Below, in pieces: positions 31,371-39,047 of a stretch of 51,193 bases of DNA. The translations under genes and the position numbers were made by a program. The stretch comes from CAZCFB01 sp964511535 (GTDB lineage: Bacteria; Myxococcota_A; Polyangia; GCA-2747355; CAZCFB01). Where the stretch lies: assembly GCA_964511535.1 (NCBI GenBank), contig CAZEFW010000051.1, forward strand, positions 1 to 51,193, read 5' to 3'. The notes beneath the pieces are model-generated. The model searched no databases and had not been told where the DNA came from. It saw only the letters and a program-made list of their open reading frames with translations. Positions within the stretch are counted from its first letter, which is position 1. Every line of letters starts with the position of its first letter.

Positions 31371-31425
31371 GTCATTTCGCCGTTCTGTCATTTCGTCGTT
31401 CTATCATTCGGCGGCGTCAGCCGCC
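31371..31425 (-). repeat. Third copy of the hairpin plus AAxGACx element
   Basis: The plus strand reads TGTCATTTCGTCGTT-type units followed by the hairpin GGCGGC-GTCA-GCCGCC (31410-31425). On the minus strand the hairpin forms the last codons of the second lgt gene and the repeated AACGACGAAATGACA tail follows its TGA stop, the same arrangement as at 16927-16980. Confidence 0.6.
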
Positions 31426-32387
31426 GGCCCCGCGCGGCGCTGCAGCTCCTGCATCATCATCCACGCCGCGATGAACAGCCCGATGCTGATGAGCTGGCTG
31501 GTGGAGACGAGCCCGAAGTACACTCCGCGCTCATCGTCGCGCAGATACTCGATGAGGAACCGCGTCACCGCCTTGCACATGACGAAGCCCCAGAACACCT
31601 GCCCGTCGAAGCGCTTGCGCGGCCGCAGCCAGAAGTAGATGAAGACGAAGATGCCCAGGTTCAGCAGCGCGCTGTACAGCTGGGTCGGGTGCACCGGCAG
31701 GTGGGCCGTGCTCGCCGCGCCGATGACCCCCGCCTTGACCTGAGTGCGCCACGCCGCGCCCTGTCCGGGGAAGACCACGCCCAGGAAGCTGCCGGTCACC
31801 TTGCCGAAGCAGCATCCGTTGAGCCAGCACCCCATGCGCCCCCAGAACAGCCCCAGCGGGGCGCCGTACCCGTACAGATCGCCCACGCGCCAGAAAGACA
31901 TCTTGTGCCGGAGGCAGAACAGGTAGGTGGTGAGGATGGCGGCCAGAAATCCGCCGTAGTAGGTCAAGCCCCCGCGCCAGATCTTCAGCGCCACCAGGCA
32001 GTCCCGGTGCGGGTGACAGAACTGCCCCTCCTCGTTGCACAGGTAGTGCGGCGCGCACTGGGCGTCGGTGGTGCAGTTGGCCGGCACCTGGCCCGTGGCC
32101 ACCAGCTCGTGGGGCGGCGGCACCGTCTCCGGCGCCAGGCAGATGTTGATGTACTCCACCAGGTGCCCGTCGAACAGCACGTGCAGCAGCCGCGAGCCCA
32201 CGAGGCTGAAGATGATGATGTACAGGCTCAGGTCGATGAACTTGTCAGGATCGATCTGGACCCGCCGCGCATCGCGCCAGCCCAGCAGGATGGCCAGGGC
32301 GAACCCCACGGTGAGCAGGGTGAAGTAGGACGGGAAGCTGACAGGCCCCAGCCAGGGCAGGTCCACCTGCCACATCACCGGGTGCAC
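31404..32387 (-). CDS. lgt: Prolipoprotein diacylglyceryl transferase (Lgt), copy 2, with Cys-rich insertion
   Basis: This 327-residue polytopic enzyme has the Lgt signature GRMGCWLNGCCFG, a GGLTYYGGFLAA loop and the VHPTQLYSALLNLGIF and RFLIEYLRDDERG segments. Between the second and third membrane segments it carries an insertion of about 55 residues (80-134). Six cysteines lie there at 83, 105, 111, 117, 124 and 130, with the spacing of the Cys modules seen in the window's lipoproteins (CTTDAQCAPHYLCNEEGQFC). The GTG start (32387) is three bases after the second lspA stop. It completes an ileS-lspA-lspA-lgt operon. It should catalyse the first step of lipoprotein maturation in the inner membrane. 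Confidence 0.92.
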   Translation of the reverse strand: MHPVMWQVDLPWLGPVSFPSYFTLLTVGFALAILLGWRDARRVQIDPDKFIDLSLYIIIFSLVGSRLLHVLFDGHLVEYINICLAPETVPPPHELVATGQVPANCTTDAQCAPHYLCNEEGQFCHPHRDCLVALKIWRGGLTYYGGFLAAILTTYLFCLRHKMSFWRVGDLYGYGAPLGLFWGRMGCWLNGCCFGKVTGSFLGVVFPGQGAAWRTQVKAGVIGAASTAHLPVHPTQLYSALLNLGIFVFIYFWLRPRKRFDGQVFWGFVMCKAVTRFLIEYLRDDERGVYFGLVSTSQLISIGLFIAAWMMMQELQRRAGPAADAAE

Positions 32388-32390
32388 GGG

Positions 32391-33020
32391 CTACTCCTCG
32401 GCCCCGGGACCGGGCCGGGCAGCGGGCTCCTCGGCCAGCGCCGCCTCACGCCGGCGCTGCAGGTACGGCCCGAGCACCATCTCCAGCAGCATCATGCCCA
32501 CCCCGACGGAGATGGCGATGTCGGCCACGTTGAAGGTGGGCCAGCGCAGCCGCATCTGGTAGTGCAGCAGGATGAAGTCCACCACCTCGTTGAAGCGCAC
32601 CCGGTCGATGAAGTTTCCCAGCGCCCCGCCCAGGATCAACGACAGCGCCACCATGAGCAGCGTCTGGTCCGGCTCCAGCCGGATGAAGATGTAGAGCATG
32701 AACACCATGGCCAGCGAGGTGACCACGATGAAGAACGGGAGGCGGAACGACGCGTCGGCGCTGGACAGGAACCCCCAGGCCGCGCCCGGGTTGCGCACGT
32801 AGCGGAACGCGGCGTACCCGTCCACCACGGTGATCATGCGCCCCGGCTCGAACTGCAGCACCTCGTTGGCCCACTGCTTGGTCCCCTGATCCAGCGCCAC
32901 GGACACCACCGCGATGACCAGCAGCAGAATCCATCGGCGGCGGTCGGTCCAGGGGCTCTGGTGCGGCGGCTCCGGCTCCCCCTCCACGGGCTCCAGCTGT
33001 TCTGGTTCGTTCGTCGTCAC
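32391..33020 (-). CDS. lspA: Lipoprotein signal peptidase (signal peptidase II), copy 2
   Basis: These 209 residues have the aspartic-protease pair of LspA: GNFIDRVRFNEVVDF (first Asp) and FNVADIAISVG (second Asp), and the NPGAAWGFL motif. Four hydrophobic segments are visible. An extra hydrophilic N-terminal stretch of about 30 residues (NEPEQLEPVEGEPEPP) precedes the first membrane helix. The start is GTG at 33020, overlapping the first lspA stop as GTGA. LspA cleaves signal peptides of diacylglyceryl-prolipoproteins. All catalytic residues are intact, so this is a functional-looking paralogue of the adjacent copy, not a decayed duplicate. Confidence 0.92.
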   Translation of the reverse strand: MTTNEPEQLEPVEGEPEPPHQSPWTDRRRWILLLVIAVVSVALDQGTKQWANEVLQFEPGRMITVVDGYAAFRYVRNPGAAWGFLSSADASFRLPFFIVVTSLAMVFMLYIFIRLEPDQTLLMVALSLILGGALGNFIDRVRFNEVVDFILLHYQMRLRWPTFNVADIAISVGVGMMLLEMVLGPYLQRRREAALAEEPAARPGPGAEE

Positions 33021-33577
33021 TTGCCCTTGCCCCTGCCCTTGCTCTTGCCCTTGCCCCTTGCCTTCCCCCTGGCCTTGCCCGCCTTCGCCGGCGCCTCCTC
33101 GGGCGGGTTGCGCCCGATCACCAGGATCAGCAGGATCACCCCCGCCACCAGCGCCGCGTCGGCCACGTTGTACGCCGGCCAGACATACTTTCGTTGCCAG
33201 TGCATGATGACGAAGTCCACCACCCGGCCGATATAGACCCGGTCGATCATGTTGCCCACCGCGCCCCCCGCCACCAGTGCGAAGGCCACGTCGGCAGCCC
33301 GTTGCCCCTTGCCGGCCGGCACCTTGCGGATCATGAAGAACACCATCACCATGGCCAGCGCCCCGACGCCGAGCAGGATGTAGCGCGCGTGGGGCACGTC
33401 GCGCATGAACCCGAACGCCGCGCCCGGGTTCTCGTGGTACTCGAGGTCGAGGTACCCCTTGATCAGCACGATGTGGGGCTGTCCCTGCAGCGACTTGCGC
33501 GCCCACTGCTTGGTCAACTGGTCCGCCCCCAGCGACAGCAGGGCGACCACCAGGATCAGGACTATGCGGTTCTTCAC
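33017..33577 (-). CDS. lspA: Lipoprotein signal peptidase (signal peptidase II), copy 1, with KGK-rich tail
   Basis: The 186-residue LspA has NPGAAFGFM, the catalytic Asp motifs GNMIDRVYIGRVVDF and YNVADAALVAG, and four membrane helices. Its C-terminal 25 residues are almost only Lys, Gly, Ala and Arg (KGKSKGRGKGK), encoded by a CTTGCC-type hexanucleotide repeat (33017-33062), an unusual basic tail that would lie in the cytoplasm. The GTG start (33577) is 17 bases after the ileS stop, with GGGAG upstream. The ileS-lspA linkage is common in bacteria. The stop overlaps the second lspA start. Confidence 0.93.
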   Translation of the reverse strand: MKNRIVLILVVALLSLGADQLTKQWARKSLQGQPHIVLIKGYLDLEYHENPGAAFGFMRDVPHARYILLGVGALAMVMVFFMIRKVPAGKGQRAADVAFALVAGGAVGNMIDRVYIGRVVDFVIMHWQRKYVWPAYNVADAALVAGVILLILVIGRNPPEEAPAKAGKARGKARGKGKSKGRGKGK

Positions 33578-33594
33578 GCGCTCACTCCCTCAGG

Positions 33595-36369
33595 TCAGAG
33601 GATCACTTGCAGCGCCGAGCTGCAGCGCGGGCAGAGGTCCGGGTGGTGCTCATCGCCGGTGCCGGCCGTGACCTTCCAGCAGCGCGGGCACTTGGCGCCG
33701 TCAGCGGCGATGACCTCGGCGGCGCTCTCGGCGCCCTCCGCGGCCGCCTCCAGCGCCATCTCCGAGACGATGCACAGGTCGGCCAGCGCCTCGGCGCCGT
33801 AGCCCCGGGCCAGCGCCAGGTCGTCCGGCGTCAGGCTCAGGGTGACCCGCGCGTCCAGCGAGTGGTGCTTCTCGGCGCGGAACGGCTCGAGCTGCTTGAG
33901 CACCAGCTCACGCAGCCGGCGCAGCCCCGCCACCTGCTCGGCCAGGGCGTCGTCAGTCTCGCCCGGCGCCGGGATGCCCGCCAGGTGGATGCTCACCGGG
34001 TCGCCCTCCACCCTCGGCAGGTGCTCCCAGATATCCTCGGAGGTGAACGCGAGGATCGGCGCCATGGCCGTGGCCAGCGCCCGGGCCAGGCGGTAGAGCA
34101 CCACCTGGGTCGCCTGCCGCGCCGGGTCGTCGGCGGGCGCGCAGTACATGCGGTCCTTGATCACGTCGAGGTAGAACGACGACAGGTCGGTGGTGCAGAA
34201 CTCGATCAGGTGCTTGAACACCAGGTGGAACTCGTACTGCTCGTACGCCTTGCGGATGTTGGCCAGCACCCGGTCGAGCCGATCCAGCGCCCAGCGGTCC
34301 AGCAGATCGGGCTCGGCAGGCTCGGGGTGGTCGCTGTCAGGCGCGTAGCCGCCCATGTTGCCCAGCAGGAAGCGCACCGTGTTGCGCAGCTTGCGGTACG
34401 ACTCACCCAGCTGGCCCAGGATCGACTCGGAGAAGGGCATGTCGTAGCGGTAGTCCACGTAGGCCGCCCACAGCCGGAACAGCTCGGCGCCCCGGGTCTT
34501 GATCACCTTCTCCGGCGGGATGAAGTTCTTCAGGCTCTTGGAGTACGGGTGGCCCTTGTCGTCCACCACGAAGCCGTGGGTCAGCACGGTCTTGTAGGGC
34601 GCCTGCCCCCTGCCCGCCACGCCGGTGAGCATGGCCGAGTGGAACCAGCCGCGGTGCTGGTCGCTCCCCTCGAGGTACAGGTCGATGGGCCACAGGCCGT
34701 CCTTGCCCTCGCACACCGCGGCCCAGGACACGCCCGACTCGAACCACACGTCGACGATGTCCTTCTCCTTGCGGAACTTGTCGCCCCCGCAAGACCCGCA
34801 CACCGTGCCCTCGGGCAGCAGGTCGGTTGCCTCCCGCGCGAACCACGCGTCAGACCCCTCGGCGGCGAAGATGTCGGCGATGTGGTCGATGATCTCGCCC
34901 GAGGCCAGCGCCTCATCGCACGCCTCGCAATAGAGCACCGGGATCGGCACGCCCCAGGTGCGCTGGCGCGACAGGCACCAGTCGGGGCGGTTCTCGATCA
35001 TGCCGTAGATCCGCTCCCGGCCCCAGCCGGGCACCCACTCGGTGGCGTTGACCTGCTCCAGCGACCGCTCGCGCAGGCCGGCGTGATCCAGCGCGGCGAA
35101 CCACTGGGGCGTGGCGCGGAAGATCACCGGCTCCTTGCAGCGCCAGCAGTGCGGGTAGGAGTGGGGCATGCGCTCGCCGGCCTGGTTGAGCAGGGCGCCC
35201 CTGTCCACCAGCACCTTGACGATGTCGTCGTTGGTCTCGAACACATGGCGCCCCTGGTACTCGGGCACCTCGTCGGTGAAGCGGCCCTGGTCGTCCAGCG
35301 GGGCGTAGATGTCCAGCCCGTAGCTCATGCCGGTCTGGTAGTCCTCCTGGCCGTGGCCCGGGGCGGTGTGCACGCAGCCGGTGCCCGCCTCCAGCGTGAC
35401 GTAGTCGGCGAACACGATGAGGGAGTCCCGCTCGATGAACGGGTGGCGGCAGGCGGTCTTCTCGGCGTTCTGCGTGTCGATCTCGCCGATGATCTTCGGC
35501 TCGCCCAGGTTGCACGCCTTGGCCACCGTCTCAACCAGATCCTCGGCCATCACCAGGACCTGGCCCTCGTGCTCGATGGCCACGTAGACGAACCGCGGGT
35601 GCAGGGCGATGCCGAGGTTGGCCGGAAGGGTCCAGGGCGTGGTGGTCCAGATGACGAAGGAGACGTCCCGGCCGGCCAGCTTCGGCGACAGCGCCGCCGG
35701 GTCGCCGGTGTAGGGGAACTTGACGTAGATCGACGGCGACTCGTGATCCCCGTACTCCACCTCGGCCTCGGCCAGGGCCGTGCGGCATGACGCGCACCAG
35801 TGCACCGGCTTTTTGCCCTTGTACAGGTGGCCCTTGTGGGCGAACTGGGCGATCTCCCGCGCGATGGTCGCCTCGTAGTCGCGTGACAGCGTCAGGTAGG
35901 GTTGGTCCCAGTGGCCGAAGATGCCGAGCCGCTTGAACTCCTTGCGCTGGATGTCCACATGCTTGAGCGCGTAGTTGCGGCAGCGGCGACGGAACTCCAG
36001 CGTGGACATCTCCCGCGCCTTGTCCTCGCCCAGGTTGCGCACCACCTGCAGCTCGATGGGCAGCCCGTGGCAGTCCCAGCCGGGTACGTACACCGCGCGG
36101 CGCCCGCTCATGGTGCGGTAGCGCACCACGATGTCCTTGAGCACCTTGTTGAGGATATGCCCGTAGTGGATGTGGCCGTTGGCGTAAGGCGGGCCATCGT
36201 GCAGCACGTAGGTCGGCCGCTCCCTGGACGCCTCCTCGATCTGCCCATGGATGTCCTGCTCCTCCCACCACTTGAGCCTCGCCGGCTCGGTCTGGGCCAT
36301 GTTGCCCCGCATGGGGAACGCGGTCTTCGGAAGGTTGAGCGTCTTCTTGATTCCAGCCTTGTCCAGCAC
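33595..36369 (-). CDS. ileS: Isoleucyl-tRNA synthetase
   Basis: The 924-residue class I enzyme charges tRNA-Ile. It shows the HIGH-type motif as HYGH (68-71, in PYANGHIHYGH), the KMSKS region as YSKSLKN, the GWDCHGLPIE editing/CP1 boundary segment, WCLSRQRTWGVPIP, and a C-terminal zinc site with CPRCWKV and LCPRCSSAL. Length is as expected for the bacterial form. I chose GTG at 36369: it is eight bases after a GGAGG site and gives the common MLDKAGIKKTLNLPKT N-terminus. It heads the ileS-lspA-lspA-lgt operon. No T-box sequence was found upstream. Confidence 0.96.
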   Translation of the reverse strand: MLDKAGIKKTLNLPKTAFPMRGNMAQTEPARLKWWEEQDIHGQIEEASRERPTYVLHDGPPYANGHIHYGHILNKVLKDIVVRYRTMSGRRAVYVPGWDCHGLPIELQVVRNLGEDKAREMSTLEFRRRCRNYALKHVDIQRKEFKRLGIFGHWDQPYLTLSRDYEATIAREIAQFAHKGHLYKGKKPVHWCASCRTALAEAEVEYGDHESPSIYVKFPYTGDPAALSPKLAGRDVSFVIWTTTPWTLPANLGIALHPRFVYVAIEHEGQVLVMAEDLVETVAKACNLGEPKIIGEIDTQNAEKTACRHPFIERDSLIVFADYVTLEAGTGCVHTAPGHGQEDYQTGMSYGLDIYAPLDDQGRFTDEVPEYQGRHVFETNDDIVKVLVDRGALLNQAGERMPHSYPHCWRCKEPVIFRATPQWFAALDHAGLRERSLEQVNATEWVPGWGRERIYGMIENRPDWCLSRQRTWGVPIPVLYCEACDEALASGEIIDHIADIFAAEGSDAWFAREATDLLPEGTVCGSCGGDKFRKEKDIVDVWFESGVSWAAVCEGKDGLWPIDLYLEGSDQHRGWFHSAMLTGVAGRGQAPYKTVLTHGFVVDDKGHPYSKSLKNFIPPEKVIKTRGAELFRLWAAYVDYRYDMPFSESILGQLGESYRKLRNTVRFLLGNMGGYAPDSDHPEPAEPDLLDRWALDRLDRVLANIRKAYEQYEFHLVFKHLIEFCTTDLSSFYLDVIKDRMYCAPADDPARQATQVVLYRLARALATAMAPILAFTSEDIWEHLPRVEGDPVSIHLAGIPAPGETDDALAEQVAGLRRLRELVLKQLEPFRAEKHHSLDARVTLSLTPDDLALARGYGAEALADLCIVSEMALEAAAEGAESAAEVIAADGAKCPRCWKVTAGTGDEHHPDLCPRCSSALQVIL

Positions 36370-36418
36370 GGCTATGCCTCCAAACGCACCCACGGCGCGC
36401 AACAGTACAAGAGAGCGC

Positions 36419-36446
36419 AAGGTAGCAAACCTGTTGGGTTAGTCAA
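36419..36446 (-). promoter_or_regulatory. Candidate sigma70 promoter of the ileS operon
   Basis: On the minus strand TTGACT (36446-36441) is followed after 16 bases by TACCTT (36424-36419). That puts the transcription start near 36411 and leaves a leader of about 40 nt before the ileS GTG, including its GGAGG site. The -35 is a 5/6 match; the -10 is weaker. Confidence 0.45.
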
Positions 36447-36950
36447 TGCGGCTTGGTGGCCGCAGACTTGAGGCTTGAGGCTTTGAAGGTTGAGGCCAGA
36501 AGGATGCTACGAGAGGGTGCAGGAAGACCTCATGTCATGCCTGCCTGACGCCCCGGTCGGCGACGGCCGAGGTGGAGCCTCCCGCCGTTGATTCCTACCC
36601 ATGGCGCGACGAACCGGCCGCTCAATCCAGCGCGGGGGGGCAGCGGGAATGGGCCGAGGCCCAGGCTGACTCCTGCGCAATGGGCGCGGCCGGCTCCGGG
36701 GCACGGTCCGGCCGCACGGGCACAGCCAGGGGCGGGCGCTCTATCGTACTTGCGGCCATCGCGACTCCGGCGCCAGCCCCGGGAGACCGCCCCGTCCGGC
36801 TCGTACAGGCGCTGTTGGCGCGGCCATGATCGCCAGCGGCAGGGGGGTGGAAGGTCCGGGTGTCGGCGTCATCGTCGGTGAATGCACCGTCCGTCGTGAG
36901 GCTGTGGAAGTGCAGGCGGAGATTGAGGGCGGTGCCGGGTATGTGCCGCG
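36447..36950. other. Intergenic region without a supported gene
   Basis: About 500 bases separate ileS from the next gene. I see a short G-rich run of GAGGCTT units (36466-36495) and GC-rich text with only short open frames that lack ribosome sites and have shadow-like composition. No RNA gene or riboswitch was recognised. It may carry the 3' UTR of the opine-dehydrogenase-like gene. Confidence 0.5.
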
Positions 36951-38171
36951 CTACGCCAGGGCGGCCAGCTCCGGGATCTGCTCCAGGCTGGTGAAGCCGA
37001 ACCGCTGGGGGGCGAAGGTGTGGGCCAGGTCCGCCCCCTCGAGCCGCCCGCCCACCAGGTACTCCTGGCCCAGCACCCCCTGGGCCCAGCTCGTGATCCT
37101 GGTCATGGTGGGGGTGTCCACGCCGCACAGCCTGGCCAGGCCCAGGACGGCGACCAGGTTGTAGGGGATGTCCTCGCTCAGGTAGCGCGCGTTGAAGTCG
37201 GGCACCAGCCCGCCGCCCGGCGCTGGCAGCATGGGGCAGGTGAGCCCGGCGTAGGCCTGGTTGCTGGCGAAGCGGCTGCGCAGGTCGGTGTCGTCTGTGA
37301 TGTACTTGCCGTACGCGCGCATGGTCCAGTCGAAGATGTGGTGCACCGCGGCCAGCTCCAGCCCCGGGTAGCGCCGCTCCAGGTCGGCCCGCACAGCGAA
37401 GATCTCGTCGGAGAGGCCCGCCATGTCGTCCGCCGCTGCCTGGCTCATCCCCTGGTAGAAAAGCGGCGCCTCCCCGTACGGCGCGCCGTCCCAGTCGTGG
37501 AAGTTGTCGTACATGACGGCCGGGTGGATCACCTGGCAAAGGTTGGAGAGGCCGATGCCGATGAAGCCGCCCTCCACGGGCGGACAGGGCATCCGGATCA
37601 GCTCCTGCAATAGCTTCGAGATCTCGGGCAGGCGCCCGGCGGGGCGGGCGGTCAACTCCATGAACGGCTTGGCGCCCAGCACGCTCACGGTGCGCCCGAA
37701 CGAATCGATGCGGCAGGCCCAGGGCAGGTTCTGCAGCGCGAACACGCCGTACGAATCGGCGGGGCGCCCTGCCTCCGCCATGGCGGCGTCGACGCACCAG
37801 TCCACCCCGTTGGATGCGCAGATGGTGCCGATCCAGGCCCCCTCGTCCACGTAGGGGGCGGCAGCTCGCATGCAGGCGTCGTACGCCAGCGCGGGCAGGC
37901 AGAGGATCACCACCCGGCAGCCGGGCAGGACCTCGGCGGCATCCCGCGAGATCCGCGCCGGCCGGCCGTTGACGACGAGATCGTCATCATCCGGTCCGTA
38001 GCAGACCTCGATGCCCCCCTGCTCGACGCCGGCGGACAGGCGCTCTGCCTCGTCGCCCCAGGGAGCGAATACATGGCTGGTCCAGCCTGGCAGGGCGGCC
38101 ACCAGCCCGGCGGTGACGTGGGCCGAATTCCCGGCCCCAACGATGCATGCTCTACTGGTCATGGGTTGCAT
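36951..38171 (-). CDS. NAD/NADP-dependent octopine/nopaline dehydrogenase family protein
   Basis: The 406-residue protein has an N-terminal Rossmann fold (ACIVGAGNSAHVTAG). Its C-terminal helical domain has the features of the octopine/opine dehydrogenase family: VIHPAVMYDNFHDWDG with the catalytic-type His, and the conserved NARYLSEDIPYNLV segment. Opine dehydrogenases reductively couple a keto acid to an amino acid or polyamine; several bacterial members make metallophore opines, but no nicotianamine-synthase-like gene lies nearby. The substrate is therefore open. Two ATGs are possible (38171 and 38162), neither with a strong ribosome site. It is probably monocistronic. Confidence 0.88.
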   Translation of the reverse strand: MQPMTSRACIVGAGNSAHVTAGLVAALPGWTSHVFAPWGDEAERLSAGVEQGGIEVCYGPDDDDLVVNGRPARISRDAAEVLPGCRVVILCLPALAYDACMRAAAPYVDEGAWIGTICASNGVDWCVDAAMAEAGRPADSYGVFALQNLPWACRIDSFGRTVSVLGAKPFMELTARPAGRLPEISKLLQELIRMPCPPVEGGFIGIGLSNLCQVIHPAVMYDNFHDWDGAPYGEAPLFYQGMSQAAADDMAGLSDEIFAVRADLERRYPGLELAAVHHIFDWTMRAYGKYITDDTDLRSRFASNQAYAGLTCPMLPAPGGGLVPDFNARYLSEDIPYNLVAVLGLARLCGVDTPTMTRITSWAQGVLGQEYLVGGRLEGADLAHTFAPQRFGFTSLEQIPELAALA

Positions 38172-38204
38172 GATAGCAGGCCATGCAGCGCAGACGCGGC
38201 ACGC

Positions 38205-38247
38205 GAATGCCAGGGTGCCAGAGCGCCGGAATGCCTGAATGCCAGAA
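38205..38247. repeat. AATGCCAGAG interspersed repeat
   Basis: This stretch is a run of AATGCCAG/GTGCCAGAG/AATGCC units. A closely similar 18-base piece occurs inside the TMTC-like gene at 47675-47692, where it is translated in frame. It lies between the opine-dehydrogenase-like gene and a hexanucleotide satellite. Confidence 0.5.
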
Positions 38248-38254
38248 TTGATGC

Positions 38255-38393
38255 CGATATGGTTGAGGCCGAGGCTGAGACCAAGTCTGACGCTGAAGCT
38301 GAGGCCGATGTTGAAGCTGATGCCAAGGCTGATGCCGAGGCTGATGCTGATGCTGATGCCGAGGCTGAAGCTGATGCTGATGCCGAGGCTGAC
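38255..38393. repeat. CTGATG/CTGAGG hexanucleotide satellite
   Basis: About 23 imperfect hexamers (GCTGATGCCGAGGCTGATGC-like) fill these bases. On the minus strand they follow directly after the stop codon of the small lipoprotein gene ending at 38394. The plus-strand open frame across them (Ala/Glu/Asp only) is low-complexity and is not taken as a gene. Confidence 0.75.
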
Positions 38394-38750
38394 CTAGAAG
38401 CCGTTGCACTTGGAGGCGGTGCAGTCGTGGCCGCTCATGATCTTGCACTTGTAAGTGCACCCCTGGTCAGGGCAGGTCTGCTCCGCGTGGAAACTGGTGG
38501 CCATGGAGGCCTGCTTCTTGCGGAAGTCCTTGCACTGCTGCTCGGTGGTGTCCGGGTAGCAGATGTTGAAGCCGGTCCAGGCTGCCACGCAGGCGCCCTT
38601 GACAGGCTCCTGTGTCGCTGGAGGCGGCGGGGGATCGACTGGCTCCTCACCGCCGCAGCCACCCTCGCCGAAGCCGAACAGGAACAGGGTGGCGACGAAC
38701 AGCATGGTGACGGTGGCAAGGCGGCTGGAACGGGCGGGGGTCTGGGTCAT
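38394..38750 (-). CDS. Small Cys-rich secreted or lipoprotein-like protein
   Basis: The 118-residue product starts at ATG 38750 with GGAGAA four bases upstream. It has a long hydrophobic signal (about 13-27, TMLFVATLFLFGFG), a possible but weak lipobox (GEGGC, Cys32), and a Pro-rich linker (PVDPPPPP). The mature part has eight cysteines (CVAAW, NICYP, QCKDF, TCPDQGCTYKC, DCTASKC) that probably pair. No family is recognised. Its stop abuts a hexanucleotide satellite. The next gene upstream is the interrupted fibrinogen-like lipoprotein, but 297 bases separate them. Confidence 0.75.
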   Translation of the reverse strand: MTQTPARSSRLATVTMLFVATLFLFGFGEGGCGGEEPVDPPPPPATQEPVKGACVAAWTGFNICYPDTTEQQCKDFRKKQASMATSFHAEQTCPDQGCTYKCKIMSGHDCTASKCNGF

Positions 38751-38923
38751 GGGCTTCTCCTGTGGCGCTGAAACGTTTGGTGCTTTGTTTCGCCGATGCG
38801 CCAGGAAGAATGCATCGTTCGTGCCAGCCAGGGCTCCACCTGATTTCAAGCCTTTGCACGACGCTCCCCTGATTGGCGCCAGTTCGTGGCGCGAGAAAGT
38901 TGCGTCTGGCGCCAGGTGCGAGG

Positions 38924-38940
38924 CGCGCCCTGCGGGCGCG
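38924..38940. terminator. GC hairpin in the 297-base gap 38751-39047
   Basis: CGCGCCC-TGC-GGGCGCG forms a perfect 7-bp stem between the two minus-strand genes. Paired GGCGCC palindromes occur just beside it (38877-38915). No U tract follows, so a role in termination is uncertain. Nothing else is evident in this gap. Confidence 0.35.
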
Positions 38941-39047
38941 AATGCCACACTGCGAACAGCGCAGGTGACAGGAGCCGTTGGCGAAGATGCCGCACGCCGG
39001 GCGGGAGCTGCAGGCGCGGCGCTGAGGGGCAGCGCCTGGCCCCGGCG

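Noticed and set aside
29244..33236. A 1330-codon open frame on the plus strand
   Set aside because: It is antisense to the propeller lipoprotein, lgt and lspA genes, which have clear motifs. Composition (Arg, His, Gly, Pro-rich) is that of a GC-rich shadow frame.
33607..35790. A 727-codon open frame antisense to ileS
   Set aside because: No start signal and shadow-type composition; ileS on the other strand is unambiguous.
36370..36950. T-box or other riboswitch upstream of ileS
   Set aside because: No TGGxACCGCG-type sequence or specifier-loop layout was found on the minus strand.
38255..38393. Ala/Glu/Asp-rich protein on the plus strand across the hexamer repeat
   Set aside because: Low-complexity frame created by the hexanucleotide satellite, without a ribosome site or domain.
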